From positions 3,675,214 through 3,739,213 of the forward strand of contig OY848924.1 in NCBI GenBank assembly GCA_963693285.1: 64,000 bases of DNA, given 5' to 3'. Numbering within the stretch: the stretch's first letter is position 1; every line of letters begins with the position of its first letter. This document shows positions 42,701-47,740 of the stretch, one piece after another. Made by a program: the position numbers and the translations under genes. Origin of the DNA: Xestospongia muta (taxonomy: Eukaryota > Porifera > Demospongiae > Haplosclerida > Petrosiidae). The notes under the pieces are model-generated. The model worked only from the letters and a program-made list of their open reading frames with translations. It ran no database searches and was not told the DNA's origin.

Positions 42701-45700
42701 TTGTTGATGATCTTCTTTCTGTTAAATACCTATCCTCTCATAGAATATATCAAAAAGGTAAAAAATTTTTTTACTTATAAATTGTCATGTTCTCAGTACT
42801 TAGGAAAATAAATAATTCATCTGCCCACATAAATACGGCCACATATAGATAACACTCCTGTCAATACATATAGTTGTCTGTTGTAATAATAGGCAACCGC
42901 AGGGTTCATAATAAATTCTGCCAGTGTCTAATTATTAAGAATGGAAATAGGTTAAACTTTCCACTCTAGATTACAATAATTGTATTTGGCAGTTTTGGAC
43001 TAACAGAATGCATCAAAAACTCTTGATATAAAGGAGATCTGGTTTGTTAAATTAATAGAATACTTTGTTACTCTGTAAAAGAGTATAGCCCCTGAATATA
43101 AGACATCAAAATGACAATTTACTTTCAGGACTTAGGACAGGAGTTATATAAGAGTGTTGGTTCATGCTGTCAGTATCATGTTTAGGAATGTCCATGTACA
43201 TGTATATTATTATAATATCTTGTACAGATATAATACATAATAATAGTATTATATACATGTACATGGAGTGAACATAATACACAAGTACATGGAATATAAA
43301 CCATCTCTATACATAATACAAACCTTGTTATAAATATTGGGATCTGCATTAGCTGTTAAAAGTAACCGAACTATCTCAATGTGTCCTGCACATGAAGCAT
43401 AAGTCAAAGCAGTCTCATGACACTATAGAAAGAATAAATAGTAATAAATAGTGTGGCTACAAATTAATTATTAATAACTGTTTAATACTACAGTAGATAA
43501 ATGTATAAAGTCAATCAGTCACGTAAGGATTGACATTAAGAATGTTTCATGTGTACTATCAGGAGTACATGAGAGTTATTATGGAACATCCTACGTTGTA
43601 ACTAGTTGTCGTCTAAATGAAAACTATTTCCATCGTGAATACAAATTATAAATTTTAAATGTTATATGGCTTGTGTGTTGCAATCTCTTAGCTAGGTGAG
43701 CTTTAAAAACAGTACTAATAGCACACAGAGAAATCTATACTGACATACTAGTAGTGTGTGGACAAGGTGTCACAATTTTAAGTGTTATGCAGGAAGGAGC
43801 ATTGAAAACATCCATTAACCTTGTAATGGGTACAATAAAGCTGATAGAACATTCTTAGCAAGAACTCTAGCATCTTTCAAAGACTACAATTAGTAAGAAT
43901 GGCAACTACATCATCTCTACATAACAGCACATGTGGTACAAACAATTTAGTATATTCACTAATTATATTTAAATGACTTAAAATAATTTTTGCATTCTAT
44001 GACTGTGATATAATGTATGGATGATATAATTGTCATCCTTACTGTCTGGTTTATATTCTTTGTATTGAACTGATCTTACCCATCACTAAATTTAATTCAT
44101 GTTTTACATAATCTTTTTTTACATTGTTGTAGATACATAACTATACCTTAAACTTCAGTAGTAAACAAAACAGCTAAGAACTTTCTTCATACACACAATA
44201 TTTATTATCGTGATATGTATAATATTAAAACAGATGTACACATTGAAGCATTAAAAAAATTTTAAATTTAGTACACAATGAATATTATATAGTGGCTTTG
44301 TGGATTAAACTACTGGTATCTACACAAAAAATTACAATGTCTTAGTATGTTATTTATCAAAATTATTAGATGACAATGTCATCATATCATGACATCATAT
44401 CAGTATAGCTTTATAGGATTTTTATGACAATCAAAATATTTCACTTCACATAACACTGAATATTATATGACTTATCGTGAAAATATTATATTGTATCCAC
44501 AAACTTGTAATCATTAAATTAATAATAACAAAACTATTTATTACTAGTAAACAATCATTTATTATTATAAGGTAATAACTTACTGCATCTTTGTCCTGAT
44601 AATTCACATTTGTCTTCCTTTGAATACAATCTTTTACAATATTGAATACTCCATATCCAGCAGCTGCTAACATAATTTCATTCTAATAAATCATAACAAG
44701 TAAATACAAATAATATACATCATAATAAATACAACAATATATACAAGTGTTGAGTTTAATTACATATAATTGTGACTAGCAGTGCCTGAAATTACTTCTA
44801 AAAAGTTCCTGGACATAATGTCAAAACACTAGTAATTTTGTTGTGCCATTTGTAAAATTTGATCCGCCATCAAGCCATGTTATTGTTTGTCACTCTTGAT
44901 CATACTGATTTGTCCATTTTTTGAATGTCTCATGTTTCACTTTCCTTCTCTTGGCTGGTGGTTCAGTACCAGAAGTAGACGAAAAGGTCCAGGTACGTTT
45001 CATGATCGTCGATGAACGAGAGAAGTATGAAGCCATGTGGCCAAGTCACGTGCAATTAAAATATGTAATACGTATTTGCTGAATCAGCGTTTAATTTCCG
45101 TCGATGCCTAGGCTTTCTTTGTTCAGACATTCTGTCCGATCAAATAAACTTTTGTTCAGACAAACAGAAGAAATGGTTGGAAAATGTCCAATGTCCGACT
45201 GTAATTTCAGGCAATGGACTAGTACAATAAACCACTAATTAATTTCCCAGTTCTTTATATATACATGTATTCTTCTAATAATTATTGCTGTGACATTTAA
45301 TTGTTTAGTTAATCTGTCATCATTTCTTTCATAACTGTAATATGAAGGCAATTATTGACACTGTATGCTGTACATTAGTGTGACATAATATATTTTAAAC
45401 TAATGTTATAGTTAGTAGTTAGTAATAAGAAAGGTAATATGGAGAAAACTAGACATAAACAATATATGTATTGATATGTGTCTTAGGACTTGGTAATAAC
45501 TAGAAGACATTATCATGTAGTATACAAGTATGTACATGTACATGATATCAATATAACAAACAAGTATTCTAGTAATTATAAATATTGACCTCAACTACAT
45601 ACTATACTTGTATATACTTACATAATCAGGAGTATTTCCTGCATTTTGAAGAATATGTGTTACTTTGTCATGACCTTTGATGTAAGCTATAGTATGAGGT

Positions 45701-46439
45701 GTTGTACAAACTGGTGTATATCCAGTCACAAGCTATATGATGAACAAAGACGCTCTAATATATGAAATAAATCCAATTACATATCTGTGTATACACATTA
45801 CACATCTGTGTATACACAATACAAACACAGCTAAAAACAATTAATACTCATTAAATCTACATATTATGAATTAATTACTAAGTTAATAAACACAAATAAT
45901 AACAGACTAAATAATAAACTAATGAGATCTTACATCACCATAACGATATTTGAAGTTTGCTCCATTCTGGAGTAATTGTTTCACTTTATCTACATTTCCA
46001 TCTCTAGCAGACTCCCAAAGTTCTATGTCCTATGTAATAATAAAAAGTTATTGCATTTAAAACTAGTAAATTATACACAACTACATGTATTATATGATAC
46101 TAATAAAACTATAGGACTAGTCAAATACGCAATGCACAAAGTGACAATATTTATATAAAAAGAACATGATGTAATTAGTATTATGTATATAACTAACAGA
46201 GACAATTACGCTATACTACAACTAGCATTAACAATACCAGATACTAGAGTACTCACTACATCATCATATTTATCATATAACATATTGATTATACACTAAC
46301 ACATGTAGTATAATGAATTAGTTATTAATATACTTACAATATCGGACTGTGCTCTCTTTGAGAGTTGAACTTGTTCTTTCTTTGAGGGTTGAACTTGTTC
46401 TTTCTTTGAGGGTTCTCTCTTTGAAAGTTTAGCTCCCAT
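9379..46439 (-). CDS. Giant ankyrin-Roc-COR-Death-CARD-ZU5-Death scaffold protein (full gene model)
   Basis: The model has 36 coding exons, all with consensus GT-AG borders and matching phases, giving 2,269 residues plus a stop. Domains in order, with approximate residues: N-myristoylation-type start (1-34), 12 ankyrin exons (35-439), a last ankyrin repeat fused to Roc-COR (440-1135), linker, Death-like (1201-1305), CARD-like (1353-1454), Ser/Thr-rich linkers (1455-1635), ZU5 (1636-1720) with a UPA-like tail (to about 1949), Death (1971-2085), Death-like (2107-2210) and tail. Roc-COR proteins are large GTPases; DAPK1 combines ankyrin, Roc, COR and Death. ZU5-UPA-Death occurs in UNC5, PIDD and ankyrins. 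A role in membrane-tethered death or immune signalling is inference. The 3' exons are compact, while the ankyrin introns are long and full of transposons. The ankyrin part could be a separate gene, but phases and spacing favour one transcript. Confidence 0.7.
9818..10242 (-). CDS. Second Death-like module (two exons)
   Basis: Exon 10177-10242 (HNELPFTKDDHAGEKSDFPK..) and exon 9818-10126 encode a Death-like domain: LWRSIGLGLGVSDNELVKL, DHVLQTWIDMDG, then PVTWKTILEIISGPFVNN. It aligns along its whole length with exon 15918-16232, sharing phase, intron position inside KL/xKP and donor site. The module was therefore duplicated within the gene. Confidence 0.75.
10575..10916 (-). CDS. Death domain exon
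   Basis: This exon of 342 nt begins after ctttttttacag. The Death fold is clear: DRWFEFGLKLGLKVGDLHDI then EMKFSGSLECSREVMLLW, and PIVTALDAIGRTNLADHI in the last helices. The WxxFGxxLGLxxxDL signature is canonical. The exon ends at cc|gtgagt (donor 10574-10573) in phase 1, joining 10177-10242. If that donor is not used, the frame runs on to a TAA at 10534-10536, giving a shorter protein that ends after this Death domain. This Death domain follows ZU5/UPA, as in UNC5 and PIDD. Confidence 0.8.
10959..11024 (-). CDS. Short Ser/Thr-rich linker exon
   Basis: An exon of 66 nt (acceptor tttgtcag, donor aaag|gtaagg) encoding GDQSYLPTSSNYSTTNMNVI.. between the UPA-like and Death exons, phase 1 to 1. 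Confidence 0.6.
11075..11516 (-). CDS. UPA-like exons following ZU5
   Basis: Exon 11370-11516 (49 codons, TVKEQYQTEGYSIKPSPPTV.., GWYRSEEG) and exon 11075-11318 (about 81 codons, ISEKNIDYYEVMCCEPGEVT..) are in phase. By position between ZU5 and Death, and with a mixed strand pattern, they could be a UPA domain; residue-level similarity is weak by eye. Confidence 0.55.
11569..12119 (-). CDS. ZU5 domain exon
   Basis: This exon of 551 nt (acceptor tgtacag, donor gaa|gtaagc) encodes about 184 residues. ZU5 hallmarks appear in order: GIFENLTTLTVTSTG, YGITVIIPEGAIEHA (the V.IPEGA strand-turn), a cysteine-containing strand (LFGVCLFS), VSPIVWM, and KPAKLYLPHHID (the LPHH motif). The second half (about residue 85 onward) is beta-rich and leads into a UPA-like region. 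In UNC5, PIDD and ankyrins ZU5 packs against UPA and can hold the Death domain inactive; PIDD cleaves itself at HF-S/P or HFS-type sites. No such HFS site is seen here, so autoprocessing is not predicted. Confidence 0.8.
12403..12688 (-). CDS. Two linker exons upstream of ZU5
   Basis: The exons are 12596-12688 (LSENKSKVPDVLRDKQTSMD..) and 12403-12538 (45 codons, DQPPFFEESSDITSSSFATT.., ending in LKLKG). They connect in phase to the ZU5 exon. A (TA)n microsatellite at 12736-12764 lies in the preceding intron. Confidence 0.6.
12736..12764. repeat. (TA)n microsatellite in an intron
   Basis: An uninterrupted TA run of about 28 bp between two linker exons of the large gene. Confidence 0.9.
12870..13290 (+). 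repeat. Dispersed gene-fragment repeat, copy 1 (in an intron of the large gene)
   Basis: A plus-strand stretch with an open frame at 12831-13106 (..RDDMTGTEMVLLL.., MDEKSFFSLL) recurs, more decayed, at about 32720-33130, 40680-41130 and 42340-42780. The origin is unrecognised. It lies in the intron between exons 12596-12688 and 13303-13376 on the opposite strand, so it is a passenger rather than part of that gene. Confidence 0.5.
13303..14040 (-). CDS. Four Ser/Thr-rich linker exons
   Basis: The exons are 13957-14040 (lysine/serine-rich, TSTKQKKSFSSSALKKSKQS), 13772-13851 (LPVTAEESTSIDWTESTDIS), 13649-13724 (ETDCHQKDQKEVTLSFFQSS) and 13303-13376 (EYTKESGTLYTSEGYNTDNV). All borders are consensus and the phases agree. 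The first has a basic, NLS-like run. The sequence suits a flexible, possibly phosphorylated spacer. Confidence 0.6.
14715..15017 (-). CDS. CARD-like domain exon
   Basis: This exon of 303 nt (acceptor ttgtgtag, donor gaaa|gtgaga) encodes about 100 residues with six helix-like segments: PLPIVNRLLTARLIS, DKADKIVNELQRQVKEKG, then IKYLQAICDFLLKQNHMLKN. An RLL...LIS turn, a DKA..LV..L helix and a final ..FL..L.. helix form a caspase-recruitment-domain pattern. CARDs form homotypic assemblies that recruit caspases or kinases. Recognition is by pattern only; a DED or another Death-fold member is possible. Without splicing the frame continues to 14647 and stops. Confidence 0.55.
15254..15553 (-). CDS. 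Two linker exons
   Basis: The exons are 15480-15553 (KPAKESCTANTTEGYNTDKL..) and 15254-15323 (QQSSQELLNEPKEETLPSHS..). Both are polar and Ser/Thr/Glu-rich. The first is a duplicate of exon 13303-13376 further down the gene, and the adjoining intron sequence is also duplicated. Confidence 0.6.
15918..16232 (-). CDS. Death-like domain exon 1
   Basis: This exon of 315 nt (acceptor acatttag, donor CCAA|gtaaat) encodes about 105 residues. A Death-fold pattern is visible: WCEIGDGLGVKYNDL in helices 1-2, KLGEVIQIWIKK in helix 4, PVTWITILDLLKGPLVNN then KALAMKIYQSL in helices 5-6. Death domains pair with other Death domains to build signalling complexes. The exon is clearly paralogous to 9818-10126 of the same gene, including phase and donor position. 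Ignoring the donor leaves the frame open toward about 15800, but the paralogue supports splicing. Confidence 0.75.
16286..16834 (-). CDS. Three linker exons between COR and the first Death-like domain
   Basis: The exons are 16759-16834 (KISSRPIREEEIQHLSEDAF..), 16654-16713 (KSVDTNPNKQIQSSSTYDIS) and 16286-16345 (GTQELKQCTSTDDFSHFPKL). Phases run 0-1, 1-1 and 1-1 and join without stops. The sequence is polar and probably disordered. The last exon is paralogous to 10177-10242, which also precedes a Death-like exon and ends in FPKL. Confidence 0.65.
16884..18971 (-). CDS. Large exon: last ankyrin repeat, Roc GTPase and COR domain
   Basis: This exon of 696 codons runs from acceptor ttctctag to donor ttg|gtaagt. 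It opens with GNTLLHSVCSCGEILF and TIQYLLNDVKLNPLAVN, a final ankyrin repeat. A Ras-of-complex GTPase follows. The P-loop GKANAGKSS lies about 92 residues in, the G3 motif DFSGH about 57 residues later, and SHID, a G4 equivalent of NKxD/THxD, about 67 residues after that. The remaining ~450 residues fit a COR region (for example GEKGLVLFLGDWLIIDKKAL). The Roc core residues for nucleotide and magnesium binding are present, so GTP binding is likely. Roc-COR units usually dimerise through COR. There is no kinase domain in the window, unlike LRRK or DAPK1. Confidence 0.85.
19606..19944 (+). pseudogene. Retrotransposon-like polyprotein fragment (tentative)
   Basis: An open frame starts at 19606 (MSNSESIYQMCSRGRGHYEV..). 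After a break, a second piece reads RPPIQALNLVTCVYNVKKDN and then LYPEIFKGLSKLK. The last string resembles the conserved 'fP.vF.glG.l' stretch before the reverse transcriptase of Ty3-type elements. A shortened relative of the first part lies at 29220-29335. No LTRs were seen. Confidence 0.3.
19960..20480 (+). pseudogene. Helitron replicase fragment
   Basis: The frame at 19963-20346 contains IIIDINTCARYMTKYAAKG, matching the Rep motif with the paired tyrosines (YxxKY) of Helitron rolling-circle replicases. ALRGAMLCCVDKHDYSTQET and AYLLLHLLLVSCTYNF follow, the usual continuation (..RDxSxQEtxhlLL.lPLv..). After a stop, further pieces (VDNNDNVTRYRWY, YVDVLCLYEYIPSQ) keep the Helitron pattern. The helicase part and the ends are missing. 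It is a dead fragment inside an intron of the large gene, in antisense orientation. Confidence 0.6.
21408..22935 (-). mobile_element. Tc1/mariner-type DNA transposon
   Basis: The 1,528-bp element is bounded by TA dinucleotides (21406-21407 and 22936-22937). Its terminal inverted repeats share the core CTCAAAAGAGTTCGG (left copy TTCAAAAGAGTTCGG) and CACCCACG. The transposase pseudogene is on the minus strand. Inserted in the intron upstream of the Roc exon, on the same strand as the host gene. Confidence 0.9.
21683..22704 (-). pseudogene. Tc1-like DD34E transposase, broken
   Basis: From an ATG at 22704 (MPRGKPTSEFQRGQIIALH) the frame meets three stops before the region opening at 22519. Next come an HTH-type segment (KQEDRSLILKSIRDHKLTAP, STVKRRLIDAGL), one TGA at 22265-22267 where the family has Trp, WSDESKFNLFHTND (first catalytic Asp), FMHDNASCH (second Asp) and SPDLNPIENLW with Glu. 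There are 34 residues between the second Asp and the Glu, hence DD34E. The catalytic residues survive but the frame does not, so it is inactive. Confidence 0.88.
23389..23490 (-). CDS. Ankyrin exon 12
   Basis: A phase-0 exon of 102 nt: TPAHLAAESGHADTVKMLIE, then MGQVDAKTKDS, donor gtaagt. It is the last small ankyrin exon before a 4.4-kb intron holding a Tc1 element and a Helitron fragment, then the Roc exon. Confidence 0.8.
24573..24674 (-). CDS. Ankyrin exon 11
   Basis: A phase-0 exon of 102 nt: TPAHYAAQNGHADTVKLLIK, then MRQADINTIDN, donor gtaagt. Its flanks are paralogous to those of 23389-23490, so the two arose by tandem duplication of a ~1.1-kb unit. Confidence 0.8.
25216..27130. other. 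Intron sequence without recognised gene
   Basis: AT-rich intron of the large gene between ankyrin exons 11 and 10. The open frame at 26153-26449 shows no domain. No transposon ends were found. Confidence 0.4.
27130..28819 (-). repeat. Ankyrin-exon cassette, copy U1 (exon truncated)
   Basis: About 1.7 kb that parallels 29725-31632 block by block: the stretch near 27140-27350, the 'ggacaaggtgtcacatactag' region, a degraded mini-frame near 27930 and the 3' portion of the ankyrin exon. The exon is the truncated one at 28819-28909. Confidence 0.75.
28819..28909 (-). pseudogene. Truncated ankyrin exon at a recombination junction
   Basis: The repeat reads SLHYASRDGHIEILLLLFTT and then NAGPNICDE with an intact donor. 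The first two codons and the acceptor are missing: the homology stops at about 28909 and continues into sequence copied from the intron near 24208-24262 and 24740-24960. Read back upstream there is an in-frame stop and no AG. This repeat is therefore probably skipped in the mRNA. Confidence 0.65.
29417..29518 (-). CDS. Ankyrin exon 10
   Basis: A phase-0 exon of 102 nt: TAAHLAAENGHADTVKLLIE, then VGQVDANAKDI, donor gtaagt. It belongs to a second sub-family (GHADTVKLLI) shared with 24573 and 23389. Confidence 0.8.
30601..30731 (-). CDS. Possible alternative terminal exon in cassette U2
   Basis: The minus-strand frame after the acceptor-like catgtacag reads ESMNIITINNDERNEETKKE and continues to LEVLEAFVK and TAG. 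It is strongly charged and coding-like. The copy at about 39005-39120 keeps most of it (ITISNDEENEETIKEVLYIK). Conservation across copies hints at past coding use, perhaps as a terminal exon of short ankyrin transcripts; this is not proven. Confidence 0.3.
31534..31632 (-). CDS. Ankyrin exon 9
   Basis: A phase-0 exon of 99 nt: TALHFASSAGHIEIVQFLLT, then AKADPNICDE, donor gag|gtttgt. It ends the cassette starting near 29725 and is the best match to the consensus of the family. Confidence 0.8.
33218..34061 (-). mobile_element. Unclassified TIR element, copy A
   Basis: Ends carry AACCTCGCTGT (33233-33243) and ACAGCGAGGTT (34051-34061) as inverted repeats, with a further palindrome GGCACTAAAGTGCC at 33218-33231. 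The interior is more GC-rich than the surroundings and has minus-strand coding-like pieces: the frame at 33393-33677 (MDLERSNAFRKRLQALKRLL..) and, upstream, a basic stretch (RKRIFRLQRSSAVSRKVKNL). It is related to 37992-38855 in inverted orientation. Family unknown. Confidence 0.6.
33993..34017. repeat. (AC)n microsatellite
   Basis: A CA run of about 24 bp near the right end of TIR element A. Confidence 0.9.
34691..36783 (+). mobile_element. hAT DNA transposon with BED-finger transposase
   Basis: The element starts TAGAGTTGTACTGATATTA and ends in its imperfect inverse (36765-36783). Flanking 8-bp direct repeats, ACTGTAAC on the left (34683-34690) and CCTGTAGC on the right (36784-36791), match at six of eight positions. 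The outer sequence rejoins to an uninterrupted paralogous intron sequence (for example about 27715-27750 and 37855-37885), which proves insertion into a pre-existing cassette. It lies in the intron between ankyrin exons 9 and 8 of the large gene, antisense to it. Confidence 0.88.
34853..36752 (+). pseudogene. hAT (ZBED-type) transposase, broken
   Basis: From ATG 34853 there is a BED zinc finger: KSYIWSFFTLM, AKCNACANLVC, then NLLNHLKIHHK (CxxC and HxxxxH). After a frame change come GFIRLATALEPRYSI, LCSFMTDVWSANG (catalytic Asp region), PSFWCFAHSLQLTIEDG, TRWNSSFYMVQSVLEQK, and the C-terminal dimerisation block KYLCAPPTSIPSKRLFS then RASNIYDDRRNRLAPKH. At least four frameshifts or stops separate the pieces, so it is inactive. 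Confidence 0.88.
37323..37427 (-). CDS. Ankyrin exon 8 (cap-like)
   Basis: A phase-0 exon of 105 nt: DDLLLTSAKNGDIHNVNVAL, then ASGVNVNVHHDELLE, donor gag|gttagt. The LLLTSAKNGD start resembles a first ankyrin repeat, so two ankyrin blocks, once independent, may have been joined here. Confidence 0.7.
37564..37662 (-). CDS. Ankyrin exon 7
   Basis: A phase-0 exon of 99 nt: WGNSPLHLAHWHHHNNVVKL, then LCSFGGDMDQVKN. SPLHLAHW is a clear ankyrin start. The run of histidines in the turn is unusual. Confidence 0.75.
37992..38855 (+). mobile_element. Unclassified TIR element, copy B
   Basis: Starts AACCTCGCTGT and ends GCAGCAAGGTTGCACTTTAG..., the inverse of the outer end of copy A (33218-34061). 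The order of internal blocks matches copy A in reverse orientation. Comparison with the empty cassette at 30460-30480 fixes both ends to within a few bases. The coding-like frame of copy A is interrupted here. Confidence 0.65.
39961..40059 (-). CDS. Ankyrin exon 6
   Basis: A phase-0 exon of 99 nt: TPLYCASERGHSEIVQLLLT, then ANADLNICDK, donor aag|gtttgt. It is part of a cassette whose intron carries the TIR element at 37992-38855. Confidence 0.8.
41664..41765 (-). CDS. Ankyrin exon 5
   Basis: A phase-0 exon of 102 nt: TALIHASMKGYIEIVQLLLT, then AKADPNIYDKK. It carries one extra codon before the gtttgt donor compared with its paralogues. Confidence 0.8.
43324..43422 (-). CDS. Ankyrin exon 4
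   Basis: A phase-0 exon of 99 nt: TALTYASCAGHIEIVRLLLT, then ANADPNIYNK, with donor aag|gtttgt. It is closely related to the exons at 41664, 39961 and 31534 and lies at the end of a duplicated intron-exon cassette. Confidence 0.8.
43423..44583 (-). other. Intron sequence without recognised gene
   Basis: AT-rich intron between ankyrin exons 4 and 3. A stretch near 43670-43760 is a diverged piece of the U cassette ('gcaatctcttagctaggtga'). Confidence 0.45.
44584..44682 (-). CDS. Ankyrin exon 3
   Basis: A phase-0 exon of 99 nt encoding NEIMLAAAGYGVFNIVKDCI and then QRKTNVNYQDKDA. The TPLH tetrapeptide is replaced by EIML, but the helix-helix-loop layout is kept. Confidence 0.7.
44780..45216 (-). 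mobile_element. Short non-autonomous TIR element with transposase N-terminal relic
   Basis: This 437-bp insert is bounded by CAGTGCCTGAAATTAC and its near-perfect inverse GTAATTTCAGGCAATG. A 6-bp direct repeat GACTAG flanks it on both sides (44774-44779, 45217-45222). On the minus strand an ATG at 45036 opens MASYFSRSSTIMKRTWTFSS and continues with PPAKRRKVKHETFKKWTNQY before stops, like the N terminus of a hAT-type zinc-finger transposase. It lies in the intron between ankyrin exons 3 and 2. Confidence 0.75.
45622..45732 (-). CDS. Ankyrin exon 2 (long variant)
   Basis: A phase-0 exon of 111 nt with 37 codons. It reads GYTPVCTTPHTIAYIKGHDK and then VTHILQNAGNTPDY, an ankyrin repeat with a four-residue insertion in the first helix. 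Confidence 0.65.
45934..46029 (-). CDS. Ankyrin exon 1 (N-terminal capping repeat)
   Basis: A phase-0 exon of 96 nt encodes DIELWESARDGNVDKVKQLL followed by QNGANFKYRYGD. The DGN..KVKQLLQNGAN pattern is a typical first, capping ankyrin repeat. It follows the myristoylation exon directly. Confidence 0.75.
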
Positions 46440-46488
46440 TGCCAGGAGGTCTGGCAACCTTGGCCAATACTGTTAAGTTGGTCTAGCT
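46338..46488 (-). CDS. First coding exon: myristoylation motif and SKKEQVQ repeats
   Basis: Translation starts at 46439 after a 49-nt leader. The 34 codons begin MGAKLSKREPS, matching the N-myristoyltransferase pattern: Gly2, small residue or Ser at position 6, Lys at position 7. Two SKKEQVQ copies and related SKRE/SKRA blocks follow from imperfect 24-bp repeats, giving a very basic, disordered N terminus. The exon ends ATT|gtaagt in phase 0. The acyl site plus basic residues is a classical membrane-anchor design, so the protein is probably tethered to the inner face of a membrane (inference). Confidence 0.65.
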
Positions 46489-47009
46489 CTATAATAGAAC
46501 ATTAGATATCAATGTACATATATCAGTTATACTATAATGTATTATATATATCACTTTATATAACAAAGAGAATAAATTGTATGTTCTTCATTTATTGTTG
46601 TTATAAAATCATATACAACATGATCATGACAACAATTCAATATCATCTCATGATATCAAGTACAATAATAACTTGTACAATAAACCAAATAATAGCTGGG
46701 AAGTACTATCTTCTCAAACATTATTAATGGTTAAGTTGGAACTGGCTTTGAAAACAAAACATATCATTTCGATGGTTTTACACTATCTTTGTAACTGTTG
46801 TAAACACTGACTATACACCAGATTTAGCTCAACAATTCACTAAATTATAAAAAGGAGTATATTTCCTCAGTAATCAGATGTTTATAGGTAGTATCATATC
46901 TCATACAAGTATGTAGGGGACACTGAAGTACTTCAAGCATCAGTATGACATATGACTCACATTATCTACATACAATACTACTTATTAACTTCTAATTTAC
47001 ATTACTTAC

Positions 47010-47060
47010 CTAGTTGTTGCTAAGTCACTGCTAATACAGGTTACTTTTCTCTGCGGAAGA
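47010..47060 (-). other. Proposed 5' UTR exon 1
   Basis: On the minus strand this non-coding segment ends in actag|gtaagtaat, a strong donor. It would splice to the exon starting at 46488 (acceptor ttctattatag), which holds the ATG. The 5' limit is a guess, because the transcription start is not visible. Confidence 0.4.
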
Positions 47061-47120
47061 GCGCGTAATTTGGCAGTACTTATCACGTGATGTTAATTGC
47101 GTCATCTGACGATTAAAGTA
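47040..47120 (-). promoter_or_regulatory. Promoter-like CpG-containing patch of the large minus-strand gene
   Basis: In an otherwise CpG-poor region this patch packs a GCGGAAG ETS-type core (about 47052-47058), GCGCG, a perfect TCACGTGA E-box palindrome (47083-47090) and ATTGCGTCAT, an ATF/CEBP-type composite (47096-47105). It lies directly upstream, on the minus strand, of the proposed 5' UTR exon whose donor is at 47009. Motif identities are textbook matches by eye. Promoter function is inferred from position. Confidence 0.5.
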
Positions 47121-47740
47121 GCAGCGTAGGGCTCCAATCATCTCCAACTGCAGGGGCTACCTCCAAAGAAAGAGCCACGTTATTCTTTAGCATGCAGTTC
47201 AAGAGATTGAAGCCTCACCCTTCCTTAAGCAGCAGTCAACTCAGTCTACTCTAACATTTAGATGAAATGGTCATAATATTCTTATCATTATTATGTTTCT
47301 GATCTCTATTCTCCAGATCATTTGTCAAGTTTATATCACTATAATATCCTACATCTCAATCACCTTCTGGTTTTACCTGGTCCAATTTCCAAGAAGTCAC
47401 TTGATAGTGATAGGAAATCTGTTTATTACAAAGTAAGTAAAGAGTATTATTATTTAACATCAAAACTAGTCACAAGTTATTTTGAGTTAATCAATTTATT
47501 AGTATAATATGTCTAGAGTGAAATATTGAACTGATATGTCAGTTTGAATGTGAATGTAGTTTATTTCAAATAGTCATCCAACATACTTAACATTGGATTA
47601 AGTTAATGTTAATAAAGTATGTAATTATCATGTAAAGTTTGTCATTATACTGTGTTTATTACTATTGTACTTTAGATATGTGATTTCAATTTTTTTTACC
47701 TTCTTTACATACCTCTTTTATTTACATCAAGTCTTTATAC
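47121..47740. other. Stretch between promoter-like patch and satellite
   Basis: No firm gene. A short plus-strand exon-like piece (about 47370-47432, ..GPISKKSLDSDRKSVYYK|gtaagt) is possible but has no recognisable domain. Confidence 0.3.

Larger units (their letters stand above)
40440..43422 (-). repeat. Two further ankyrin-exon cassettes (40440-41765 and 42150-43422)
   Basis: The two units align along their length, including 'taataaattcctccaaata' (about 40595 and 42247), the dispersed gene-fragment repeat and the exons at 41664-41765 and 43324-43422. A related exonless piece is at 32560-33190. Confidence 0.75.
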
